Shown here: positions 1 through 6,740 of the stretch, piece by piece | Layout: the number at the start of each line of letters is the position of its first letter | Numbering within the stretch: position 1 is the first letter of the stretch | Assembly (NCBI GenBank): GCA_002346545.1 | Contig: DEAA01000027.1 | Location: 131,447 to 154,226 of the forward strand | DNA length: 22,780 bases | From: Acidobacteria bacterium UBA2994 | Lineage (GTDB): Bacteria > Acidobacteriota > Vicinamibacteria > Vicinamibacterales > UBA8438 | Direction of reading: 5' to 3' | The notes under the pieces: model-generated | What the model was told of the DNA's origin: nothing | Seen by the model: the letters and a program-made list of their open reading frames with translations, nothing else | Database searches by the model: none | Position numbers and translations under genes: made by a program

Positions 1-471
1 GCGAACGAGCAGATTGATTCGGCCTGGGCTCAGGTTGAGAACGTGCTCCAGCGCCGCTCGGATCTCATTCCCAACCTGGTAGCGACTGTGCAGGGTTTCG
101 CGGAGCAAGAGCGCGAGATTTTTACCCAGGTGGCAGAGGCGCGGAGCCGGCTCTCCGGAGCGGCGACACCCGCCGAGGCCGCCAACGCGAACGCCGGGCT
201 CACCAGTGCGCTGGGGCGCCTGCTGGCGATTTCCGAAAACTATCCGCAGTTGCGCTCGAACGAGAACTTCATCCGATTGCAGGATGAACTGGCCGGGACC
301 GAAAACCGGATTGCGGTTGAGCGCCAGCGTTACAATGACTCCGTTCGCGTGTATCGCACCGATATACGGCGTTTTCCAGGAAATCTGTTCGCCGGGGTGT
401 TCGGATTTGACGACCGCGAGTACTTCGAAGCGGACGAAGGGGCGGCGGAGGTGCCGGAAGTCGCGTTCTGA
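1..471 (+). CDS. LemA family protein, 5'-truncated by the window edge
   Basis: Frame 1 is open from the first base, so the gene begins upstream of the window. The visible 156 residues start inside the conserved helical core: a stretch reading A-W-A-Q-V-E-N-V-L-Q-R-R-S-D-L-I-P-N-L-V (about residues 9-28 of the visible part) is the LemA signature. The usual small C-terminal motif (F..D.REYFEA.E.A...P.V.F) is followed by the stop at 469-471. LemA proteins are small, N-terminally membrane-anchored four-helix-bundle proteins of unclear role, often next to membrane or protease genes. The N-terminal anchor is outside the window. A 48-bp gap separates it from the next gene on the same strand, so co-transcription is possible. 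An in-frame GTG at 43 is internal and not a likely start. Confidence 0.9.
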   Translation, partial: ANEQIDSAWAQVENVLQRRSDLIPNLVATVQGFAEQEREIFTQVAEARSRLSGAATPAEAANANAGLTSALGRLLAISENYPQLRSNENFIRLQDELAGTENRIAVERQRYNDSVRVYRTDIRRFPGNLFAGVFGFDDREYFEADEGAAEVPEVAF

Positions 472-519
472 TCCCGACCCTCGGGAGTGCGCTGACCGGA
501 CTCCGCTCGAGGAGGTCTC

Positions 520-2583
520 GTGAGCGAGTCGCGACTCTGGCGGATGGTGTTCTTCGGCCTGCTCTGGTGGGTGCCGGCCCTCGCTATGGCCCAGCCGCCG
601 CCGGTCGAGTCAGAGCCGGCAGACACGATCACCTTACAGGTCGTCCCAGCCCAGCTCACGCTAGGGGTCGGGGAGCGAGCGACTCTTGAGGCGGTCGTAA
701 CAGACGCCGACGGAACGGTGGTGGACGACGTCACCGTAATGTTCTTCTCGCGCGCTCGCCGAGGCGTGGGGGTTACCCGTGCCGGTGAGGTGCGGGCGTA
801 TCGGCCCGGCGAATTCACGCTGGTGGCGATGGTGCCTGACGACCCCGACGATGCGAGCCGGCGGCCGGACGCGCGGGTTCGGATCGAGATCCCGGTCACG
901 GTGCCTCAGCCGCCCGTGACCGACGTTGTCTTCACGGAAGTCCCCCCCAAGTTCTACATCGGTACCCGGCCGCAGCTGAGGGTGGACGTCGTTGATGCCA
1001 TTGGCGATGTCCGCACCGATGTGGCGCCCGTTTTCCGGACCGAACCGCCAGAGGTGGCAAGCGTCGATCCGTTCGGGTTCCTGACGCTGTCGGAGCCGGG
1101 GGAGGTCGAGGTCGCCGTGCAGGTCGAGGACGTGCGCGTCACTCTTGCAATCGGAGTGGAAGAGAACCCCGTCTCGTCGCTCGAGTTGCAGGCGAGCACG
1201 GACCGGGCGCGTACCGGCGATGTGGTGCGATTCACTGCTATCGCCAAGGACGCCCGTGGACTCGCGGTCCGCGGCGTGCCGGTGCAGTTCGGTGTTGGGG
1301 GCCAGACCGCCGTCTCAATTATCGCCGCCGGAGCATCGGCCCAGATCGCCGAGGATGGGCGGTTCGTCGCGGAGCGGTCGGGGACCTACACCGTGGTGGC
1401 CACTACCGGGAGCCATTCGGCAGCACGCACCGTGTCCATCGATCGACGAGATGTCCGGCAGGAGGTTCAGGTCATTGGCCGCGGCGCGGTGCTCGATCGG
1501 CACACCTCCGACCTGTGGGTCTGGGAAGGTACTGACGGCCGCGACTACGCGATCACGGGCACCTGGGGCGCCGACGGGCACTCATTCGTCTGGGATGTGA
1601 CCGATCCGGCCAACATCGAAAAGCTACATGAGGTGCAGGTCGACGCCAGGACTATTAACGACGTGAAGGTTTCCGAGGACGGCGACGTCGCCGTCCTCAG
1701 CCGGGAGGGGGCGTCAGACCGAAAGAACGGGATCGTACTGCTCGGGGTCGGCAGCCCGCGAGAAGGGGTGCCGGTGCTGTCGGAGTACACCGATCAGCTG
1801 ACCGGCGGCGTGCACAACGTGTTCATTGCAGGAGACCACGTCTTCGCCCTCAGCGCCGGACGCCGCTACGATGTGATCGAAATCAAGGACCCGCGGAGTC
1901 CGTCGCGCGTCGGGCGCTTCGAGCTTGACACCCCGGGGCACAGCATTCATGACGTGTGGGTCAGCGACGGGATCGCGTTCTCGTCGAATTGGAGCGACGG
2001 GGTGGTCGCCGTCGATGTCGGTGGGGGGGGACGAGGCGGTACGCCGGAGCATCCCGTCGAATTGGGGCGTTATGCGTATCCGAGTGGGTGGAACCACGCG
2101 GCCTTTCCGTACCGCAGCCAGTCCACCGGCAAGTTCTATCTTTTCGCCGGCGACGAGTCGTTCCCCTATGGAGGCTACGACTCGTCTGGCGGAGGCCGAC
2201 CCTCACGGGCCGCCGGGTGGATCCATATCATCGATTGGAGTGACTGGGACAATCCGCGCGAGGTCGCCCGCTATCAGGTGCCCGAGGCCGGGTCGCACAA
2301 TCTGTGGGTCGAGGATGACGTGCTCTACGTCGGCTACTACAACGGTGGTCTCCGTGTTGTCGACGTCTCCGGCGAATTGATGGGCGATCTCTACAAGCAG
2401 GGGCGCGAGATCGCCATGTACCTCCCCGCCGAGCCCGACGGATACATCGCAAATGCCCCGTTCGTCTGGGGCCCGCAACCCTACAAGGGACACATCTTTT
2501 TTTCCGACTGGAACACGGGCCTGTGGGCCGTGAAGCTGCAGGAGCGGACGGAGCCGAGCCGGATCATTGGGGAGCCGCAGTGA
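520..2583 (+). CDS. Secreted Ig-like / LVIVD beta-propeller protein
   Basis: The 687-residue product begins at GTG 520, four bases after an AGGAGG at 510-515. Residues 1-25 form a signal peptide ending A-L-A-M-A-Q, so it is probably exported to the periplasm or cell surface. Residues about 36-305 look like three tandem Ig-like beta-sandwich domains of the bacterial Big type, with repeated patterns such as L.LGVGERATL.A.V.D and RTGDVVRFTA.A.D. Residues about 310-680 form a propeller of LVIVD-like repeats (V-I-E-I-K-D, V-V-A-V-D-V, I-H-I-I-D-W, L-R-V-V-D-V). This suggests ligand or surface binding, but no enzymatic residues are recognisable. Its stop overlaps the start of the next propeller gene. 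The gene contains a C7 run (942-948) and a G8 run (2023-2030). The domain assignment is by eye; the function is unknown. Confidence 0.85.
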   Translation: MSESRLWRMVFFGLLWWVPALAMAQPPPVESEPADTITLQVVPAQLTLGVGERATLEAVVTDADGTVVDDVTVMFFSRARRGVGVTRAGEVRAYRPGEFTLVAMVPDDPDDASRRPDARVRIEIPVTVPQPPVTDVVFTEVPPKFYIGTRPQLRVDVVDAIGDVRTDVAPVFRTEPPEVASVDPFGFLTLSEPGEVEVAVQVEDVRVTLAIGVEENPVSSLELQASTDRARTGDVVRFTAIAKDARGLAVRGVPVQFGVGGQTAVSIIAAGASAQIAEDGRFVAERSGTYTVVATTGSHSAARTVSIDRRDVRQEVQVIGRGAVLDRHTSDLWVWEGTDGRDYAITGTWGADGHSFVWDVTDPANIEKLHEVQVDARTINDVKVSEDGDVAVLSREGASDRKNGIVLLGVGSPREGVPVLSEYTDQLTGGVHNVFIAGDHVFALSAGRRYDVIEIKDPRSPSRVGRFELDTPGHSIHDVWVSDGIAFSSNWSDGVVAVDVGGGGRGGTPEHPVELGRYAYPSGWNHAAFPYRSQSTGKFYLFAGDESFPYGGYDSSGGGRPSRAAGWIHIIDWSDWDNPREVARYQVPEAGSHNLWVEDDVLYVGYYNGGLRVVDVSGELMGDLYKQGREIAMYLPAEPDGYIANAPFVWGPQPYKGHIFFSDWNTGLWAVKLQERTEPSRIIGEPQ

Positions 2584-3674
2584 AGAAAGCGGCTTTGGGT
2601 TGTGGGCGCTGGGCTTTAGCCACGATGACGGTGTCGGCGTTGCTGGTGTCGCTGGCGGTGACGGGAACGAGCTGGGCGGCAGGGGCGCCGGAGCCGCCCA
2701 CGCGAAACTACTACGTCTATGTCGCGGCGGAGTCGGACGACGAGGTCGCGCTGGTTCGGTTTGGGCCAGGCGGAGCTGAGGTGATGAAGACGGTCACGGT
2801 CGGGAGTTTTCCGACCGAAATTGAGGGGCCACACGGGATTAACATCGACCCGGACGGACGCCATTGGTACGTCTCGATGGCCCATGGGTTTCCGTACGGC
2901 AGCGTCCATAGATACGAGACTGGTACCGACGAGTGGGTGGGTGATGTCACCCTCGGGCTGTTTCCGGCCACTCTAGATATCTCGTCGACGACCGGTCTGC
3001 TGTATGTCGTGAACTTCAACCTGCATGGTCCGCTCGAGCCGAGTGGCATCTCCGTGGTCGAAACCGAGACGATGAGCGAGGTCGCCAGGGTTGACACCGG
3101 GATCCGTCCGCATGGCGGACGGTTGTCCCGCGATGGCGAGTTGTTCTACTCAGTGAATATGATGGACTTCGAGCTGATCGAGCTCGATGCGCTCGGTTTC
3201 GAGATTGCGCGACGGTTGACGCTGGGCGAGGGTGTAATGCCAACTTGGGTGACCGCGCCAACGGCCGACCGGAAGGTCTATGTTACCGGGAGCAATGTAG
3301 CGAAGGTCTTCGAGGTTGACCTCGATGCGTGGGAGATTACGCGGACGTTCGAGACCGGTGCTGGTCCCTACAACCTCGACGTCACCCCAGACGGCCGATT
3401 CCTGGTGGCCACCTACAAGAGCGACGATGCCGTCGGGTTTTGGGACCTATCGACGGGTCTGGAGGTGGCCCGGGCGGAGACCAGTCGGACCATCCCGCAC
3501 GGGGTGGTGGTGACGTCCGACGGCCAGTACGCTTTCGTAACCCTCGAGGGCGTGGGCGCAGATCCCGGTACGGTCGAGGTCTACGCCGTACACAGCGGCG
3601 AGCGGGTCGGCGCCGTCGACATTGGCAAGCAGGCGGGTGGGATCGCGTTCTGGAAGTTCGAGGATACAGACTAG
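2580..3674 (+). CDS. Secreted YVTN/YncE-type beta-propeller protein
   Basis: The chosen start is GTG 2580, which overlaps the upstream stop (GTGA) and follows GGGGAG at 2569-2574. It gives 364 residues opening with V-K-K-A and a hydrophobic signal peptide ending near A-V-T-G-T-S-W-A-A-G. The open frame extends 19 codons further upstream, but that part only overlaps the end of the previous gene. The body repeats a roughly 40-residue blade pattern: GPHGINIDPDGRHWYVS, PHGGRLSRDGELFYSV, PYNLDVTPDGRFLVATY, PHGVVVTSDGQYAFVTL. These are typical of YVTN/lactonase-like seven-bladed propellers. Such proteins are periplasmic or extracellular and often bind redox cofactors or ligands; no catalytic assignment can be made. 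Coupling to the LVIVD propeller suggests the two proteins act together. Confidence 0.85.
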   Translation: MKKAALGCGRWALATMTVSALLVSLAVTGTSWAAGAPEPPTRNYYVYVAAESDDEVALVRFGPGGAEVMKTVTVGSFPTEIEGPHGINIDPDGRHWYVSMAHGFPYGSVHRYETGTDEWVGDVTLGLFPATLDISSTTGLLYVVNFNLHGPLEPSGISVVETETMSEVARVDTGIRPHGGRLSRDGELFYSVNMMDFELIELDALGFEIARRLTLGEGVMPTWVTAPTADRKVYVTGSNVAKVFEVDLDAWEITRTFETGAGPYNLDVTPDGRFLVATYKSDDAVGFWDLSTGLEVARAETSRTIPHGVVVTSDGQYAFVTLEGVGADPGTVEVYAVHSGERVGAVDIGKQAGGIAFWKFEDTD

Positions 3675-3675
3675 G

Positions 3676-3718
3676 GCGCGCATGGCGCGCTCCGTGGGGC
3701 GAAGCCCTATGGGGGCTT
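3676..3718. terminator. Possible bidirectional terminator between convergent genes
   Basis: The 42-bp gap between the convergent propeller and thiolase genes holds two inverted repeats: GCGCGC (3676-3681) with GCGCGC (3685-3690) around ATG, and AAGCCC (3702-3707) with GGGCTT (3713-3718) around five bases. The second runs into the thiolase stop codon. Neither has a clear U tract, so intrinsic termination is uncertain. Confidence 0.4.
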
Positions 3719-4901
3719 AGACCGTCTCGACCGCCATCGCCACCCCGTTGCCCCCACCCAGACAGAGGGTGGCGATGCCACGCTTGGCGCCACGGCTCTT
3801 CATCGCATAGAGAAGCGTGGTCAGGATCCTGGCGCCGCTGGCCCCGATCGGGTGCCCCAGCGCCACCGCGCCGCCGTTGACGTTCACCTTCTCTGGATCG
3901 GCGCCGAGCTCGCGAATCACGGCCACAGCCTGCGCAGCGAACGCCTCGTTCAGCTCGATGAGGTCAACGTCGCCGAGGGACCAGCCGGTCTTCGTTAGCA
4001 GTTTCTGTACAGCCTGAACCGGGGTCATCAGCAACCACTTCGGCGCCAGGCCGCTCACAGCCTGCCCAACGATGCGCACGATCGGCGTCAGGCCGAGCGA
4101 CTCGGCCCGCGCGGCTGACATAACCACTACCGCGGCGGCGCCGTCGTTGACGCCGGGTGCGTTACCGGCGGTGACGGTGCCTCCATCTTTCTTGAAGGCT
4201 GGGCGTAGCCGACCGAGGGTTTCGGCGCTGGCGTCCGGACGTACGCCCTCGTCGTGCTCGAATCGGACGGGGTCGCCCTTCCGTTGTGGGACCTCGACCG
4301 GCAGGATCTCGTCTTTGAAGAAGGACTCGTTGATGGCGCGTGCCGCTCGCTGATGGCTTGTCGCTGCGAAGGTGTCCTGGTCTTCGCGGCTGACGCCATA
4401 CTTCTCGACGACCGCCTCACAAGCCAGGCCCATGTTCTGGTTCTCAAGCGAGCACCACAGGCCGTCATGAATCATCGAGTCGAGCGCCTCGGTGTGACCC
4501 ATGCGGAAGCCTTCCCGGGCACGCGGCAGCAGATACGGGCAGCCGCTCATTGATTCCATTCCGCCGGCGACCGCCACCTCGATGTCGCCGGTCGCAATAC
4601 CCTGAGCGGCTAGCATTACCGCCTTCAGGCCGGACCCGCACACTTTGTTGATGGTCAAGGCGGCAACGTGATCGGCAAGCCCGCCCTTGAGGGCAGCCTG
4701 TCTGGCTGGCGCTTGGCCGGCGCCCGCGGACACGACGTTACCCATGATGCACTCGTCTACGATGTCGGCTTCGATGCCCGCTCTCGCGACCGCCTCCCGG
4801 ATGACCCGGGCTCCGAGTTCAGGGGCTGGTAGGCTGCGAAGGGTACCCATAAACTTTCCAGTGGGTAGCCTGACCGCGCTCACAATGACCGATTCCTGCA
4901 T
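3717..4901 (-). CDS. Acetyl-CoA C-acetyltransferase (thiolase)
   Basis: The 394-residue protein has the full thiolase layout and normal length. The nucleophilic cysteine is C88 in N-K-V-C-G-S-G-L-K, with N-E-A-F-A-A-Q in the C-terminal half. The general-base histidine is H350 in G-H-P-I-G-A-S-G, and the second catalytic cysteine is C380 in C-L-G-G-G-N-G. Family knowledge: these cytosolic homotetramers condense two acetyl-CoA to acetoacetyl-CoA or run the reverse degradative reaction. The sequence alone does not separate biosynthetic (PhaA/AtoB-like) from degradative use. ATG 4901 follows an AGGAGA a few bases upstream. It lies five bases downstream of the DUF721 gene and is probably co-transcribed with it. 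No hydratase, dehydrogenase or CoA-transferase gene is adjacent. Confidence 0.95.
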   Translation of the reverse strand: MQESVIVSAVRLPTGKFMGTLRSLPAPELGARVIREAVARAGIEADIVDECIMGNVVSAGAGQAPARQAALKGGLADHVAALTINKVCGSGLKAVMLAAQGIATGDIEVAVAGGMESMSGCPYLLPRAREGFRMGHTEALDSMIHDGLWCSLENQNMGLACEAVVEKYGVSREDQDTFAATSHQRAARAINESFFKDEILPVEVPQRKGDPVRFEHDEGVRPDASAETLGRLRPAFKKDGGTVTAGNAPGVNDGAAAVVVMSAARAESLGLTPIVRIVGQAVSGLAPKWLLMTPVQAVQKLLTKTGWSLGDVDLIELNEAFAAQAVAVIRELGADPEKVNVNGGAVALGHPIGASGARILTTLLYAMKSRGAKRGIATLCLGGGNGVAMAVETV

Positions 4902-4906
4902 GTCGC

Positions 4907-5245
4907 CTATCTCCTGGACCGAGACCGGCCCGCACGCACCCGGTCGGTGGGCACGGGATCACTGGTGGTGTCGGTTGTCACTTCTATGGCCGTAACCGCG
5001 TTGTCCAGCAGGCGGTTGACCTCGGCTCGGATCAGGCGGCTGGACCGCGCGAGCTCGCGCGCCCAGTGTCTGTCTCTGGCCTGAACGCGCAAGGTGCCGT
5101 CTTCGTCCAGCGATACCTGGGTGCTGCGGTCGATGGTCTGGCCCACCGTGGCGAACCAGGCCAGCTGCACTTTGCCTGGGCTCAGAGGCTGCGTATCGAG
5201 CATCCGGCGAAGCGCCGGCACGACGCATTCCTGCGTAGCGATCAT
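4907..5245 (-). CDS. DUF721 / DciA-like protein
   Basis: The 112-residue product matches the compact DUF721 pattern. An N-terminal helical part ends in [15 protein letters not shown], followed by [12 protein letters not shown] and then [10 protein letters not shown] with R-A-E-V-N-R-L-L. DciA proteins of this family load the replicative helicase DnaB in many bacteria; other DUF721 members are uncharacterised, so the DciA role is inferred. ATG 5245 has no strong Shine-Dalgarno. A -10-like TACTGT lies about 12 bases upstream on the minus strand, implying a very short leader. It is divergent from maf, and the 94-bp gap must contain both promoters. Confidence 0.75.
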   Translation of the reverse strand: MIATQECVVPALRRMLDTQPLSPGKVQLAWFATVGQTIDRSTQVSLDEDGTLRVQARDRHWARELARSSRLIRAEVNRLLDNAVTAIEVTTDTTSDPVPTDRVRAGRSRSRR

Positions 5246-5305
5246 TTGCTTTGGTGGACAGTACTAGACCGTAGTCACGCGCTCCAGACCCGACGGCGGG
5301 TCGTC

Positions 5306-5333
5306 TTAGACGCGCGCGACCCTACTGTATCAT
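5306..5333 (+). promoter_or_regulatory. Candidate leaderless promoter of maf
   Basis: TATCAT (5328-5333) ends six bases before the GTG start at 5340, which would put transcription initiation at the start codon itself. A weak TTAGAC lies 16 bases upstream (5306-5311). No Shine-Dalgarno precedes the GTG. Called by eye. Confidence 0.4.
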
Positions 5334-5339
5334 CCGGCG

Positions 5340-5903
5340 GTGACTGACAACCTCGTCCTCGCGTCCCAATCGCCGCGGCGTGCCGATCTGCTGACCACCT
5401 CCGGGTATCGATTCACTGTCGAGCCGGCGAATATCGACGAGCGGCTGCATCCCGGCGAGTCACCGTCTGACCACGTCGCGCGACTGGCTGGCGAAAAGGC
5501 CCGCGTTGTAGCCGTTTCGCACCCGGATGCACTTGTGCTGGGTGCCGATACCGTGGTCGTTGTCGATGGCGATGTACTGGGAAAACCTGAGAGCGACGCA
5601 GTCGCGACCTCGATGCTGCGGCGATTGTCAGGACGAACGCACCAGGTGTTGACCGGAGTGGCGCTCATCGGGGGCCAAAGGTTACGGTGCGAGATCGCGA
5701 GCACGGAGGTTACCTTCCGTTCGCTTAGGCCGGACGAGATTGCCTGGTACGTCGACAGCGGTGAGCCGAACGGGAAAGCGGGCGCCTATGCCATCCAGGG
5801 GCGGGCGTCTCGCTTCGTGACCGGCATCGTCGGTTCGTACTCCAATGTCGTAGGGTTGCCGATCGCTCTCGTCGACACCTTGATCCGGTCGCTCGCCACC
5901 TGA
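5340..5903 (+). CDS. maf: Maf-like nucleoside triphosphate pyrophosphatase
   Basis: The 187-residue product has the normal Maf length. The N-terminal phosphate-binding loop is A-S-Q-S-P-R-R (residues 8-14). The catalytic aspartate is D70 in L-G-A-D-T-V-V-V, followed by L-G-K-P. The C-terminal part, with G-A-Y-A-I-Q-G-R-A-S and S-Y-S-N-V-V-G-L-P, is typical of the YhdE-type branch. Maf proteins hydrolyse non-canonical or pyrimidine NTPs to NMP and pyrophosphate (dTTP/UTP for the YhdE type) and are linked to septum control. GTG 5340 is the only sensible start, because it precedes the conserved V-L-A-S-Q-S. The gene is probably monocistronic: the next plus-strand gene has its own promoter 200 bp on. 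Confidence 0.93.
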   Translation: MTDNLVLASQSPRRADLLTTSGYRFTVEPANIDERLHPGESPSDHVARLAGEKARVVAVSHPDALVLGADTVVVVDGDVLGKPESDAVATSMLRRLSGRTHQVLTGVALIGGQRLRCEIASTEVTFRSLRPDEIAWYVDSGEPNGKAGAYAIQGRASRFVTGIVGSYSNVVGLPIALVDTLIRSLAT

Positions 5904-5911
5904 AGGCACTT

Positions 5912-6061
5912 TTCTTGGCGTGCCCTGTCAATCGGGTCCATCCGCGCTGCCTGTTGCGTCGGGTAGAAGCCGAACAGCGCGCCGATGGCGGTAGCCACCA
6001 CGGTCGTCCACCTCACGGCGGCTGTCGATCTGGGGTAGGCGTTGTCGTCACCGCGGGCGCG
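5912..6061 (-). pseudogene. Remnant of a MacB/FtsX-type ABC transporter permease C-terminus
   Basis: On the minus strand, about 50 codons after a stop at 6062-6064 read into a hydrophobic stretch, then F-G-F-Y-P-T-Q-Q-A-A-R-M-D-P-I-D-R-A-R-Q-E (6016 down to 5912). This closely resembles the invariant end of MacB-like permeases (FGLYPA..AA.LDPI.ALRYE), where the family normally stops. Here the frame continues into sequence antisense to maf. None of the rest of the permease (FtsX domain, periplasmic domain, first transmembrane helix) is visible upstream, and the remaining bases to 6176 show no recognisable continuation. I read it as a deletion scar rather than a working gene. The rest of the 273-bp maf-ccmE gap contains the ccm promoter. 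Confidence 0.6.
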
Positions 6062-6098
6062 TTACCGGTGTGAAACATACCGCAGAGGCTCCAGCTGA

Positions 6099-6128
6099 TT
6101 GACCCCTGGTGGCCAGCCACGGTATCCT
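6099..6128 (+). promoter_or_regulatory. Sigma70-type promoter of the ccm operon
   Basis: TTGACC (6099-6104) and TATCCT (6123-6128) are separated by 18 bases: five of six and four of six matches to the consensus. Transcription would begin near 6135, giving a leader of about 40 bases before the ccmE ATG with AAGGGA (6160-6165) as ribosome binding site. Confidence 0.6.
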
Positions 6129-6176
6129 TGCGGGGCAACCGCCTGAGAGATCCAAGTTCAAGGGATTAAAGTCCTT

Positions 6177-6599
6177 ATGCCAACCAAGACCGTGAAGACG
6201 CTCCTCACCACCGCGGTGCTCACGGCTGCCTTCGTGGGCCTCCTCTGGGGTACGCTGGCCGAAGGCACCGAGTACTACATGCATGTGGAAGAGGTGATGG
6301 CCAACCCCGACGAATGGTACGGGAAGAATCTGCAGGTCCACGGGTGGGTCGTCGAAGGGTCCCGGATGCGGAAGCCGAACACCCTGGATTACCGCTTCCA
6401 GGTCGAGAGCAAGGGCGAAGTGATCAACGCCGAGTACACCGGGATCGTGCCCGATACGTTCCAGGACGGTTCGGAGGTCGTCATCTCGGGGCAGCTCAGC
6501 CCGCACGGCTTCGTCGTGAAGCCGAATGGTGTGATGGCGAAGTGCCCGTCGAAGTACGAAACCGCACCTACCCTGGACCCGAACGACTCAAAGTCCTAG
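6177..6599 (+). CDS. ccmE: Heme chaperone CcmE, cysteine-type
   Basis: The 140-residue product has one N-terminal membrane anchor (about residues 9-27) and a periplasmic OB-fold domain (about 33-128) with the CcmE landmarks Y-Y-M-H-V-E-E-V and D-Y-R-F-Q-V and the strand V-I-N-A-E-Y-T-G-I-V-P-D-T-F. CcmE receives heme from CcmABCD and hands it to CcmF for attachment to apocytochromes. In the best-studied proteins heme binds covalently to His in HxxxY. Here the site reads A-K-C-P-S-K-Y, so Cys123 (codon 6543-6545) replaces that His while Tyr127 is kept. A CxxxY form is known from System I* organisms such as Desulfovibrio and archaea. The C-terminal tail is short. It is the first gene of the operon, 141 bp before ccmF. 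Confidence 0.92.
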   Translation: MPTKTVKTLLTTAVLTAAFVGLLWGTLAEGTEYYMHVEEVMANPDEWYGKNLQVHGWVVEGSRMRKPNTLDYRFQVESKGEVINAEYTGIVPDTFQDGSEVVISGQLSPHGFVVKPNGVMAKCPSKYETAPTLDPNDSKS

Positions 6600-6620
6600 C
6601 GCCCTCGCTTCAGGTCTCGC

Positions 6621-6649
6621 GCCTGGCGACGGCGGCATGGCCGCCAGGC
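6621..6649 (+). other. Stable hairpin between ccmE and ccmF
   Basis: In the 141-bp gap, GCCTGG (6621-6626) pairs with CCAGGC (6644-6649), and CGGC (6630-6633) with GCCG (6640-6643), with a three-base bulge: about ten GC-rich pairs. An alternative GGCGGC/GCCGCC pairing overlaps it. No U tract follows, so it may stabilise or partly attenuate the transcript rather than end it. The rest of the gap shows no gene. Confidence 0.45.
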
Positions 6650-6740
6650 CGACTGGGCCCGGGCGTCGTTTCTGTCCCTCGGTCACCCGCTCGGCGCATG
6701 TCGATACGGTGGCCGAGCTCGTGACTCGAGGTCGACGACG

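Noticed and set aside
3676..3690. GCGCGC repeat as a protein-binding operator
   Set aside because: It lies between convergent gene ends, where a terminator role is simpler.
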